The translations under genes were made by a program, and so were the position numbers. The notes beneath the pieces are model-generated. The model worked only from the letters and a program-made list of their open reading frames with translations. It was not told the origin of the DNA and did not search any database. A stretch of DNA of 64,000 nt from Pseudomonadota bacterium (GTDB lineage Bacteria; Desulfobacterota; Desulfovibrionia; Desulfovibrionales; Desulfovibrionaceae), in contig JAEWCY010000018.1 in assembly GCA_023390395.1 (NCBI GenBank), positions 25,361 to 89,360 of the forward strand, written 5' to 3'. Positions 41,091 through 48,377 of the stretch are shown here, piece by piece. Position 1 is the stretch's first letter; each line of letters starts with the position of its first letter.

Positions 41091-41506
41091 CAGCGCGTCC
41101 GGTGCAGGAAAAGGGTGAGAAAGCCCACGGCCAGAAGGGGCAGCAGCGAACTGACCAGGATGGCGGCCAAAAGCACCGCGCCGTGCCTGGCGAAGACTTC
41201 CCCCCAGTCCATGAGGCCCACGGCGATGGGCACGAAGAAGAAGACCAGATGGCGCAGCAGGAAATCCGCCACGCCCTCCACGTGCTCAAGCCGGACGACG
41301 CCCAGGCACAGCAGGGCGAAAAGCACCACCACGCCGAGGACGTTGGCCGGAACGGGCCAGCCGAGCCAATCCACCAGCCGGGCGCAGCCGAAGTACACGC
41401 CCCACAGCACGCCGAACTGCCCAAGAGATTTGACGATCCGCCCGGGCAGGCCGCCCCGGGCGATGACCGAACGCAGCATACGACCCCGCTTGTCCGTTTG
41501 TTTCAT
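41090..41506 (-). CDS. lrgA: LrgA/CidA-family membrane protein
   Basis: A 138-residue protein with four membrane helices, LrgA/CidA (holin-like) family: VPANVLGVVVLFALLCLGVV, then LLRHLVFFFVPIAVGLMDW, the conserved FF-VP-VG segment. It acts with LrgB, encoded immediately downstream with a one-base stop/start overlap. The start is uncertain: ATG at 41506 has no good ribosome site, and an internal ATG (MLRSVIARGG) is possible. It begins 33 nt after the ferredoxin gene, so it belongs to the operon headed by the KAS III-like gene. Confidence 0.88.
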   Translation of the reverse strand: MKQTDKRGRMLRSVIARGGLPGRIVKSLGQFGVLWGVYFGCARLVDWLGWPVPANVLGVVVLFALLCLGVVRLEHVEGVADFLLRHLVFFFVPIAVGLMDWGEVFARHGAVLLAAILVSSLLPLLAVGFLTLFLHRTR

Positions 41507-41539
41507 TCGAGGAAAGGCTTGGCCATACCGCCGTGCGCC

Positions 41540-41773
41540 TCAACCGGCAAGGCCCGGTCGCCGGTCGTGCAACGACAGGGCGTCGGCGCTGCAATGTCCG
41601 AGGCAGGCGCCCCGGCCGTCGCAGCGCGCGGCGTCGACGAGGCAGGCGCAGTGCTCCCGAACGGCGAGCAAGCCCCTGGGGCAGCTCCCCAGGCACTGGC
41701 CGCAGCCGAGGCACCGCTCCCGGTCGACGTGGAGCACGCGGCGCGGCGGCGCGCCAGCGGCCTCACCGTCCAC
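41540..41773 (-). CDS. Small 2[4Fe-4S]-type ferredoxin
   Basis: A 77-residue ferredoxin-like protein. CLGCGQCLGSCPRGLL is a standard 4Fe-4S motif. The second half, CDGRGACLGHCSADAL, has CxxxxxCxxxC spacing, which is atypical, so the second cluster may be altered or absent. GTG at 41773 is chosen because GGAGG lies 9 nt upstream and the sequence begins at the ferredoxin fold; it overlaps the previous gene. It could shuttle electrons for the radical SAM protein at 46040 or the GlcDF-like oxidase. Confidence 0.75.
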   Translation of the reverse strand: MDGEAAGAPPRRVLHVDRERCLGCGQCLGSCPRGLLAVREHCACLVDAARCDGRGACLGHCSADALSLHDRRPGLAG

Positions 41774-42080
41774 GGCCGGCCGCCTCCGCCGTAAGCGCCC
41801 GCACTTCCTGTTCGAGCCGCCCGACCAGGGTGCAGATCCGGGCGAAATGCTCCTCCAGGCGCGCAAGCCGCGCCGCCAGGGCCGGCAGCGAGGCCCCGGC
41901 CGGGGCCTGCGCCGGCGACGGCCCCCCCGCCAGGCCCGACAAGGCCGCCATGTAGGCCTCCATATCGAGGAAGGCGTCCCCGGCCTCGCTTTGGCACGGC
42001 GCGCCCGGGGCGGTTTCCTGCCCGGCCCGGGGCGCGGGCTGGTCGGGTTGCGCCTGATTCTCGCGGTCGCTGTCCGACAT
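41763..42080 (-). CDS. Hypothetical protein with coiled C-terminus
   Basis: A 105-residue protein, not recognised. The N-terminal 45 residues are polar and Gln/Pro-rich. The C-terminal half (LPALAARLARLEEHFARICT, then LVGRLEQEVRALTAEA) has a heptad pattern of Leu/Ala and likely forms a coiled coil. It lies between the hydrolase and ferredoxin genes with a 3-nt gap and an overlap, so it is part of the operon. It may be a scaffold or partner protein. Confidence 0.6.
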   Translation of the reverse strand: MSDSDRENQAQPDQPAPRAGQETAPGAPCQSEAGDAFLDMEAYMAALSGLAGGPSPAQAPAGASLPALAARLARLEEHFARICTLVGRLEQEVRALTAEAAGRGR

Positions 42081-42083
42081 GGT

Positions 42084-42965
42084 TCACGCTCCTTGGGTTT
42101 CAGGGTTGGGGGCGATGGGGAAATCCGCCTGCTTGGCCAGAAAGCGCAGGATGTCCGCCACGGTGCGGGCCTTCAGCGCCTCGCCGCCGCCGCCGGCGTG
42201 GCCGCCCCGGGTCAGGAAGGCCTCGCGGCGGCGGTAGAAGGCGTCCAGGGGCAGCCGGTGGCCGGACAGGGGCTCGACGAGCCCGCCCGCGTCGTCCACG
42301 AGGAAGCGGCAGCGGGAGTAGTTCTCGGCGTCCGGCAGCCACACGGGCGGCCCGGGGCGCTCCCAGGCGTGGTGCGCCTCGGGATAGACGGCCAGGGAGA
42401 CGTCGGCGCGCCCGGCGGCGCGCAGCCGCAGCACGTAGTCCCGGGCCGGGGCCAGGCCGGCGTAGTCGTCGCGGCCGGCGAGCAGGACGAGCACGGGGCC
42501 GGGTTCGCTACGGGCGTCTTGCTGCTGCAAATGGGCCGGCGGACACAGGGCGACGCGGGCGGCGAAATCCGGCCGGCGGCGGGAAAACCAGGCCCGGCGG
42601 ACGCACAGGGCCGTGCCCAGGGCGGCCAGGCCGCCCTTGGAGACGCCCATGACCGCGACGCGCCGGGGATCGATGCGGCCGTCGGCGGCCAGGACGTCGT
42701 AGGCGGCGTAGGCGTCGCCTTCCATGGCCGCCTCGGCCAGGCGGCTCTGGTCGGTCATGGTCTCGACGATGCCGCGCGGCCCGAAGCTGTCCACCACCAG
42801 GGCGGCCAGGCCGCGGGAGGCGAAGGCGCGGGCGTAGAAGCGCTCGCGCACGTCGCAGACCCCGGCGCTGCTGGACAGGATCACCACGGCCGGCAGGAGT
42901 CCCCGGGGACGCGGCGGCAGAGACAACTCGCCGCGCACCTCGGGCGTGACGACGCGCTCCGTCAC
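42084..42965 (-). CDS. Alpha/beta hydrolase, dienelactone-hydrolase-like
   Basis: A 293-residue alpha/beta hydrolase. The nucleophile elbow is GVSKGG (Ser in AVMGVSKGGLAALG), the acid is probably in LLAGRDDYAGL, and the His in PEAHHAWER, the order seen in dienelactone hydrolase/acyl-CoA thioesterase-like enzymes. The segment SFGPRG is also typical of DLH-type proteins. GTG start at 42965 overlaps the KAS III stop (GTGA). Next to a KAS III-like gene, it may hydrolyse the thioester or ester made by that enzyme. There is no signal peptide. Confidence 0.82.
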   Translation of the reverse strand: MTERVVTPEVRGELSLPPRPRGLLPAVVILSSSAGVCDVRERFYARAFASRGLAALVVDSFGPRGIVETMTDQSRLAEAAMEGDAYAAYDVLAADGRIDPRRVAVMGVSKGGLAALGTALCVRRAWFSRRRPDFAARVALCPPAHLQQQDARSEPGPVLVLLAGRDDYAGLAPARDYVLRLRAAGRADVSLAVYPEAHHAWERPGPPVWLPDAENYSRCRFLVDDAGGLVEPLSGHRLPLDAFYRRREAFLTRGGHAGGGGEALKARTVADILRFLAKQADFPIAPNPETQGA

Positions 42966-44029
42966 GGCGCGCCGTCCCCGTCCACGCGCAACAGCGCCGC
43001 GCCCCAGGTGAAACCCGCCCCGAAGGCGGCGAGCAGCACCCGCTGCCCGGGCTTGAACCGGCCCTGGGCCCGGGCCTCGGCCATGGCCAGGGGGATCGAG
43101 GCGGCCGAGGTGTTGCCGCAGTGCCCGAGCGTCACCACGGTCCGCTCCGGGCCAAGGCCGATGCGTTCGCCCACGGCCTCGATGATGCGACCGTTGGCCT
43201 GGTGCGGCACGAACACGTCGACGTCGTCCGCGGACAGGCCGTTTCGGGCCAAAAGCGCCAGGCAGGCCTCGCTCATGCGGCCCACGGCATGGCGGAAGAC
43301 CTCGCGGCCCTGCATCTTGAGGAAGTAGGCCTCGCCCACCGGGCTTTCCGGCGAGGCGTAGGCGGCCCGGCTGCCGCCGCCGTCGGCGGTCAAAAGCGCG
43401 CCGTGGGTCCCGTCGGAAGAAAGCAGGATGTCCGTCACGGCCAGGCCGCCGCCCTCCCCGGCCCCGAGCACGGCCGCGCCGGCCCCGTCGCCGAAGATGA
43501 CGTTGACGTTGCGGTCCCCTGGGGCGCACAGCCGCGACATGGCCTCGGCCGCGACCAGCAGCACGCGCGCCTGCGGCTCCAGGCGCAGGATGCCGGCGGC
43601 TAGGTACAGGCCGTAGAGGAAGCCCGAACAGGCCACGTTGAAATCCATGGCCGCCAGACCCGACAGGCCGAGCTTGCGGGCCAGGGTGCAGGCGGTGTTG
43701 GGCACGAGCCCGTCCGGGGCGCAGCTGGCCACCAGCAGGTGCGTGACGGCCCCGGGCGCGAGGCCGCTGTCGGCGAGCGCCGCCCGGGCGGCGGCCAGGC
43801 CCATGTCCGAGGTGTCGCGCCCCGGGGGCAGGATGCGCCGCTCGTGGATGCCCGTGCGCGAGGCGATCCACTCCGGCGTGACGCCGAACCGGCCGGCCAG
43901 CTCCTCGTTGGTCAGCACCCCCTCGGGCAGATGGCCGCCCAGGCCCAAAAGCCGGCAGAGGGTCTCCTGTCCGGGACCGGGCCCCACGCCCACGTTTCCC
44001 ATTCCCGTCCGGCAAGTGTCGTAGTTCAT
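42962..44029 (-). CDS. Beta-ketoacyl-ACP synthase III-like protein
   Basis: A 355-residue thiolase-fold enzyme with an intact KAS III triad: Cys134 (DFNVACSGFLYG), His (FVPHQANGRII) and Asn (GHCGNTSAASIPLA). It also has the typical LTNEELAGRFGV...IASRTGIHERR start and IFGDGAGAAVLG. Housekeeping FabH normally sits in a fatty-acid operon; here it heads an operon with a hydrolase, ferredoxin and LrgAB, under a sigma-54-type promoter. It more likely condenses or acylates a pathway intermediate. Start at 44029 gives MNYDTC. No acyl-carrier protein gene is nearby. Confidence 0.88.
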   Translation of the reverse strand: MNYDTCRTGMGNVGVGPGPGQETLCRLLGLGGHLPEGVLTNEELAGRFGVTPEWIASRTGIHERRILPPGRDTSDMGLAAARAALADSGLAPGAVTHLLVASCAPDGLVPNTACTLARKLGLSGLAAMDFNVACSGFLYGLYLAAGILRLEPQARVLLVAAEAMSRLCAPGDRNVNVIFGDGAGAAVLGAGEGGGLAVTDILLSSDGTHGALLTADGGGSRAAYASPESPVGEAYFLKMQGREVFRHAVGRMSEACLALLARNGLSADDVDVFVPHQANGRIIEAVGERIGLGPERTVVTLGHCGNTSAASIPLAMAEARAQGRFKPGQRVLLAAFGAGFTWGAALLRVDGDGAP

Positions 44030-44115
44030 GCGGCACGCTTCCCGTGGCTTTCTCGCCCTTCCCGGAAAACGCGGCGCGAACCGTTCTCCGCCACGCTCCG
44101 GGACGATCTCCCTGA

Positions 44116-44131
44116 AGCAAACATGGGGCCG
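44116..44131 (-). promoter_or_regulatory. Sigma-54-like promoter, KAS III operon
   Basis: On the minus strand CGGCCCCATGTTTGCT has GG and GC 10 nt apart and a good TTGCT -12 box; the -24 box (CGGCCC) is weaker than consensus. It lies about 85 nt before the KAS III start. Confidence 0.5.
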
Positions 44132-44391
44132 ATCCGGTCGGATTGTTGCACGGGAAAACGCAACTCCTTCAAGCGCGGCTGGAAAATCCCTCCGAATCCC
44201 TGGCGCGGACGGCCGTCCGCAATGCGAACGGATGCAACGCCCGGTCGGCGAGAGCGAAATCTCGTCGTTTTCAGTGAGACCTCGCGCCGTTTTCCACGAG
44301 ATTCCGCTGCCGGGGCCGATTCTTCCCTCCGTTTTGGCCTCCATCCGTCGCAACCATGCCGTCATTTTACAAAAACAGAAAACGAAACCCC

Positions 44392-44407
44392 CGGCACGGT
44401 GTTTGCT
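44392..44407 (+). promoter_or_regulatory. Sigma-54 promoter, MSMEG_0572-like operon
   Basis: CGGCACGGTGTTTGCT matches TGGCAC-N5-TTGCT except for the first base, with GG-N10-GC spacing. It is about 50 nt before the ATG at 44456. Back to back with the minus-strand site at 44116, it would let one enhancer-bound activator drive both operons. Confidence 0.7.
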
Positions 44408-44455
44408 TTTTTACAAAAAAATTCGGCATTCAAACCTCTTACCAAGGAGTTCCCC

Positions 44456-44941
44456 ATGCCCATGGTTGCCATCCCGCCCATCGCCATTGGTGACGAAATC
44501 GTCAATCACGGCCCCAAAGTCTATGAGGACATCAAGGCCAATCCCGGCGAGAAGGCGTTGATCTGCATGCATACCGTGCCCTTCGAAGGCTCGGTGGGCC
44601 TGATCAACATGCTCACCGCCACCCGGCTGGTGCGCAAGGGCTACGAAGTGACCTTCCTGCTCTACGGCCCGGGCGTGCTCATGGCTTCGGCCGCACGCGG
44701 CTTTCCCAAGGTCGGCGACGAGGGCTTCGCCGGCAACCTGGCCTACAACAAGCAGCTCACCACCATCATGAACGAGGGCGGCAAGGTCGTGGCCTGCCGC
44801 TTCGCCATGTCCGCCCTGTACGGCATGCGCGAGTCCGACCTGCTCGCCGGCGTCCAGGCCATCCATCCCCTGGACGTGCTGGACTGCATCCTCATGCACC
44901 AGCGCGCCGGGGCCCTGATTCTGTCCACCTGGACCGTCTAG
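44456..44941 (+). CDS. MSMEG_0572/Sll0783-family protein
   Basis: A 161-residue protein resembling the MSMEG_0572/Sll0783 'nitrogen starvation response' family (NitB of Nit1C clusters): VNHGPKVYEDIKANPGEKAL, the VPFEGSVGLINMLTATRLV motif, a glycine-rich LLYGPGVLMASA, and a Cys near ACRFAMSALYG. The fold is DsrE-like by appearance. The function is unknown; in Nit1C operons it precedes a nitrilase needed for growth on cyanide. Here the following gene is an amidohydrolase. AAGGAG lies 6 nt before the ATG. Confidence 0.8.
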   Translation: MPMVAIPPIAIGDEIVNHGPKVYEDIKANPGEKALICMHTVPFEGSVGLINMLTATRLVRKGYEVTFLLYGPGVLMASAARGFPKVGDEGFAGNLAYNKQLTTIMNEGGKVVACRFAMSALYGMRESDLLAGVQAIHPLDVLDCILMHQRAGALILSTWTV

Positions 44942-45055
44942 GACCGCTTCCCGAGAAAGGCGAACTCACGGCGTCGCAAGGGATACGGACGTATTCCGGC
45001 GGCGCGGCAGGCGACAACCGCCGCACGGCCCCATTTCCGCAACGAGGAGACACCA

Positions 45056-45925
45056 ATGGAACGCTTCAACCACGGCGACAAGGTCAAGCGCAAGGTCTTC
45101 GACGTCCACAACCACATCGGCTTCATGGACGGCTTCAAGTACTACGGCCTGCCCGAACCGGTGAACCCCACGGTCTACTGCGACAACGACCGTGCGGCCA
45201 AGATCGCCATCATGGACGGCCTGGGCGTGGACCGCGCCATCGTCATGTCCAACTACGGCATCCCCGACCCTTCCCAGCCCTTCGGCCTCAACCCGGTGGT
45301 GCTCGACGCCTGCGGCCACCCGGACAAGCGCATCCTCGGCGGCGTCTGGTTCTCGCCCTCGGTCAAGATGCAGGAAGCCAACGCGGCGGCCATGAAGCTG
45401 GCCGGCGAGCCGGGCATCAAGGTGCTCAAGGCCACCTGCCTGCTCGGCGGCACCTGGAATCCCGAGGAGTGGGACGAGGACACCAGGAAGATGTGGGAAG
45501 GCATCATCGACGTCTGCGAAAGCCACGACCACGTCTTCCACCTGCACACCAGCCCCGGCGGCGGCTCCGACGTCGGCAACGCCATCAAGTTCGTCAAGGC
45601 CTTCGGCAAGCGGGTCAAGGTCCACGTGGTGCACTGCGGCGGCGGCGTGTCCGGCCACATCAAGTTCATCCCCGAGTTCCTGAAGTTCATCAAGGAAGGC
45701 TACAAGGTCTATACCGACACGTCCTGGTCGGTGGGCTTTTGCAACCGCTACCTGTTCGACGAGATCGAAAAGCAGGGCATCGGCGACGACCGCGTCATGT
45801 TCAGCTCCGACGAGCCCTGGAGCGACTTCTGGAGCGAATACTACAAGTTCGAGGGCCTGGGCATTTCCGAGGAGATGAAGAACAAGATCTTCTGGGAAAA
45901 CGCCGAGAAGCTCTACGGCGTCTAA
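45056..45925 (+). CDS. Amidohydrolase family 2 metal-dependent hydrolase
   Basis: A 289-residue TIM-barrel hydrolase of the amidohydrolase-2 (ACMSD-like) family. Metal ligands are visible as H18-N-H20 (FDVHNHIG), the His of FHLHTS, the His of VHCGGG, and the Asp of FSSDEPWSD. Such enzymes hydrolyse or decarboxylate small carboxylic or amide substrates. It occupies the place held by the nitrilase in Nit1C-type clusters, so it may catalyse an alternative hydrolytic step on the system's substrate. RBS GAGGAG; 114 bp after the MSMEG_0572-like gene. Confidence 0.85.
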   Translation: MERFNHGDKVKRKVFDVHNHIGFMDGFKYYGLPEPVNPTVYCDNDRAAKIAIMDGLGVDRAIVMSNYGIPDPSQPFGLNPVVLDACGHPDKRILGGVWFSPSVKMQEANAAAMKLAGEPGIKVLKATCLLGGTWNPEEWDEDTRKMWEGIIDVCESHDHVFHLHTSPGGGSDVGNAIKFVKAFGKRVKVHVVHCGGGVSGHIKFIPEFLKFIKEGYKVYTDTSWSVGFCNRYLFDEIEKQGIGDDRVMFSSDEPWSDFWSEYYKFEGLGISEEMKNKIFWENAEKLYGV

Positions 45926-46039
45926 CCGCGCGCACCCCTACGGGAAGCGCCGTCGCCCCCTGGCGGCGCTTCCCGCCAACGGTCCGGGCCGGGCGGACGC
46001 GCCGCCCCGGGCCATAACCGACAAAACGGACGCCACGCC

Positions 46040-47599
46040 ATGACCATGACGCTCGCCGACTACGTCGCCCTGCAAAGTTACGGGGCCAGAATCACGGACC
46101 GCGGGGCCGTGCGGCGGGGCGGGGCCGGCCCGGCCGACGCCGGGGCCTACCTCATCGACGGCCACCCGGTGATGATCCCGGCCCTGAGCCGCGCCGCGCA
46201 GGCTTCGGACTACGCCTTCGTCCCGGACGGCGACGGGCTGCGCCTCGAACGCGGCGGCACGGCCCTTTGCCGGGCCCGGGCGGTGCCCACGCCCCGCTTC
46301 TACGCCGGCCGGACGGCCGACGGCGTGCCCTACGCCAAGATCGCCCGGCTCCACGGCCAGGACTGCCTGGCCTCCACCGTCATCCAGGAGTGCGCGCGCT
46401 ACAACAGCCGCCGCACCCGCTGCCGGTTCTGCGCCATCGGCGCGTCGCTGGACCGCGAGGCCACCATCCACACCAAGACGCCCGAGCAGTTGGCCGAGGT
46501 GGCCCTGGCCGCCCGGGACCTCGACGGCGTGCGCCACGTGACGCTCACGGCCGGCACCACGCCCTGCCCGGATGACGGCGCGCGCTACCTCGGCCGGTGC
46601 GCCGCGGCCGTGGCCGCCGCCACTCGCCTGCCGGTGGAGATCCAGTTCGAGCCGCTGCGCGACCCGGGGCTCTACGCGCGCCTGCGGGAGATGGGCGCGA
46701 CCGACGTCGGCATCCACGTGGAGAGCTTCGATCCGGCCGTGCGGCGGCGCATGACGCCGGGCAAGGCCGAGGTGGACCTGGAAGACTATTTCACGGCCTT
46801 CGCCCGGGCCGTGGCCGTGTTCGGGCGCAACAAGGTCAGCACCTACGTGATCCTGGGGCTTGGCGAAGACGAGGCCCTGACGCTCGACGGCTGCCGGCGG
46901 GCGGCGGCCCTTGGCGTCTACCCGGTGGTGGTGCCCCTGCGCCCCCTGCTCGACTCCTGCCTGGCCGAGGCCAAATCCGTGGACCCGGCCTACCTGGGGC
47001 GCATGTACCGGGCCATCGGCACGGTGCTGCGGGACCAGGGGCTCTCGGCCGAGGCGAGTTCGGCCGGCTGCGTGCGCTGCCGTGCCTGTTCCCTGCTCCA
47101 GTTCACCGAAAGCGCCCCGATCCTGCCCGAGGCCGTGGCCGACGCCGGGGCCGTGACGCTTCGCGTGGCCGAAAGCGCGGAGGAGATCGAGGAATACCTG
47201 CGGGTGCGCCACGAAGTCTTCGTCTCGGAACAGGGCATCTTTCCGATCAGCGACCGCGATGCCCACGACGACGGGGCCATCCCGATCATCGCCCTGGTGG
47301 CCGGCAAGGTGGCCGGCGTGGTGCGCTGCTACCGGCGCCGGGGCGGCGTATGGTACGGCGGGAGGTTGGCCGTGCGCCCGGAATTTCGCACCGGCGTCAA
47401 CATCGGGGCCCTGCTCGTGCGCAAGGCCGTGGACCTCATGCGCGCCCGGCCCGACGTGCGCCGCTTCCTGGCCACGGTGCAATGGCGAAACGTCCGCTTC
47501 TTCCAGCGGCTGCACTGGACGCGGCTGGGCAGGCCCTTCCTGCTGCAGGGAAAAAAGCACCAGCTCATGGAGAAGAACCTGCGCGAGGAGGAGCCGTGA
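46040..47599 (+). CDS. Radical SAM-GNAT fusion (MSMEG_0568 + MSMEG_0567)
   Basis: A 519-residue fusion. Residues 1-350 are a radical SAM enzyme of the MSMEG_0568/Sll0785 type, with the cluster Cys118-x9-Cys128-x2-Cys131 (CARYNSRRTRCRFCAIG), VTLTAGTTPCPDDG and VSTYVILGLGEDE; extra Cys (CVRCRAC) near 347 may hold a second cluster. Residues 370-519 are a GNAT acetyltransferase of the MSMEG_0567/Sll0786 type (EYLRVRHEVFVSEQGIFPIS, then RLAVRPEFRTGVNIGALLV). These two are separate neighbouring genes in other Nit1C clusters. The fusion implies that their steps are consecutive or that they form a complex. Start ATG 46040 has a weak ribosome site; ATG 46046 is an alternative. Confidence 0.88.
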   Translation: MTMTLADYVALQSYGARITDRGAVRRGGAGPADAGAYLIDGHPVMIPALSRAAQASDYAFVPDGDGLRLERGGTALCRARAVPTPRFYAGRTADGVPYAKIARLHGQDCLASTVIQECARYNSRRTRCRFCAIGASLDREATIHTKTPEQLAEVALAARDLDGVRHVTLTAGTTPCPDDGARYLGRCAAAVAAATRLPVEIQFEPLRDPGLYARLREMGATDVGIHVESFDPAVRRRMTPGKAEVDLEDYFTAFARAVAVFGRNKVSTYVILGLGEDEALTLDGCRRAAALGVYPVVVPLRPLLDSCLAEAKSVDPAYLGRMYRAIGTVLRDQGLSAEASSAGCVRCRACSLLQFTESAPILPEAVADAGAVTLRVAESAEEIEEYLRVRHEVFVSEQGIFPISDRDAHDDGAIPIIALVAGKVAGVVRCYRRRGGVWYGGRLAVRPEFRTGVNIGALLVRKAVDLMRARPDVRRFLATVQWRNVRFFQRLHWTRLGRPFLLQGKKHQLMEKNLREEEP

Positions 47600-47997
47600 T
47601 CGTCACCGCCGAAAGCCTGAGCGAAACGGCCTTCACCCTGCGTTCGGACCTGCACGACCTGGTCTCGGACCAGTCGCCGGACTACGGCGGTCAGGGGCTC
47701 GGCCCCATGCCGAGCGAGCTGCTGCTGTGGTCCGTGGCCGCCTGCTTCGGCCAGTCCATCCGCTACGTGGCCGCCAGGCGGCGCCAACCCCTCGCGGACC
47801 TGTCCCTGGAGGTCAGCGGGACCAAGGACCCCGAGCGGTTCCGCTTCGGCGAGATCGTCATCACGGTCCGGTCCTCCCTGGACGGGAAGGCGCTCGGCCA
47901 GCTCGTCAAGCAGGCCCGAAACTACTGCTTCGTGACCAACAGCCTGGACGTGCCGGTACGGGTCGAGACGGCCTCCGGGCGGCCTGACGCGCCTTAG
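47596..47997 (+). CDS. OsmC-family protein
   Basis: A 133-residue OsmC/Ohr-fold protein: GPMPSELLLWSVAACFGQSI contains the first family Cys, and KQARNYCFVTNSLDVPVRV the second. Members reduce organic hydroperoxides with a Cys pair, but many metabolic-operon homologues have unknown roles. GTG at 47596 overlaps the preceding stop (GTGA), so it is coupled to the radical SAM-GNAT fusion. It is an unusual companion; protection of an oxygen-sensitive step or thiol chemistry are possibilities. Last gene of the operon, followed by a hairpin. Confidence 0.82.
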   Translation: MIVTAESLSETAFTLRSDLHDLVSDQSPDYGGQGLGPMPSELLLWSVAACFGQSIRYVAARRRQPLADLSLEVSGTKDPERFRFGEIVITVRSSLDGKALGQLVKQARNYCFVTNSLDVPVRVETASGRPDAP

Positions 47998-48051
47998 GGG
48001 GAGCGGAGCGCCGACGGCTGGCCCGGCGATCGTGGGATCCCAAACGGAACA

Positions 48052-48087
48052 AGCCGCGCCGCGGGATGGCGTTCCCGCGACGCGGCT
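48052..48087. terminator. Hairpin between convergent genes
   Basis: AGCCGCG-C-CGCGGGA pairs with TCCCGCG-A-CGCGGCT across a 6-nt loop. On the minus strand it is followed by TGTTCCGTTT, suiting termination of the leftward gene at 48120. It also ends the rightward OsmC operon. Confidence 0.55.
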
Positions 48088-48119
48088 CGATGTTCTTCCA
48101 GCGGTGGATGCCGGTCAGG

Positions 48120-48377
48120 CTACTTCTTGAGCGCCTTCCATTCGTCGATGACCTGTTTGCAGGACGCAGAGGCCTTTTCCAGGTTTTCCGGCTGGGCCAC
48201 GCAGCCGCGTCTGCCGCCGCCGCCCATCTTCACCTCGGCGCACGGACCGCCCGGAGCGATCATGGCGGCGCATTCCTTCTCGAATTTCGCCCGGTTCGCC
48301 TGATCGGCGGCATCCTCGGCGGCGAATGCAGTGCCGGCGCACAGCAACAACGAAATCAAAAGCAGCGCAATCCTCAT
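48120..48377 (-). CDS. Small secreted Cys-containing protein
   Basis: An 85-residue protein with a clear signal peptide (MRIALLLISLLLCAGTAFAA, cleavage after AFA). The mature ~65 residues hold four Cys (KECAAMI, GGPCAEV, RRGCVAQ, SASCKQV) and are Lys/Glu-rich, consistent with two periplasmic disulfides. I do not recognise the family. Good RBS (GGAGG then AAGGA). It is a single-gene unit between the OsmC operon and the AcoR-like activator. Confidence 0.7.
   Translation of the reverse strand: MRIALLLISLLLCAGTAFAAEDAADQANRAKFEKECAAMIAPGGPCAEVKMGGGGRRGCVAQPENLEKASASCKQVIDEWKALKK

Noticed and set aside
42962..44029. Housekeeping FabH
   Set aside because: The catalytic triad fits, but the context has no fatty-acid genes and has a sigma-54-like promoter; kept as KAS III-like.
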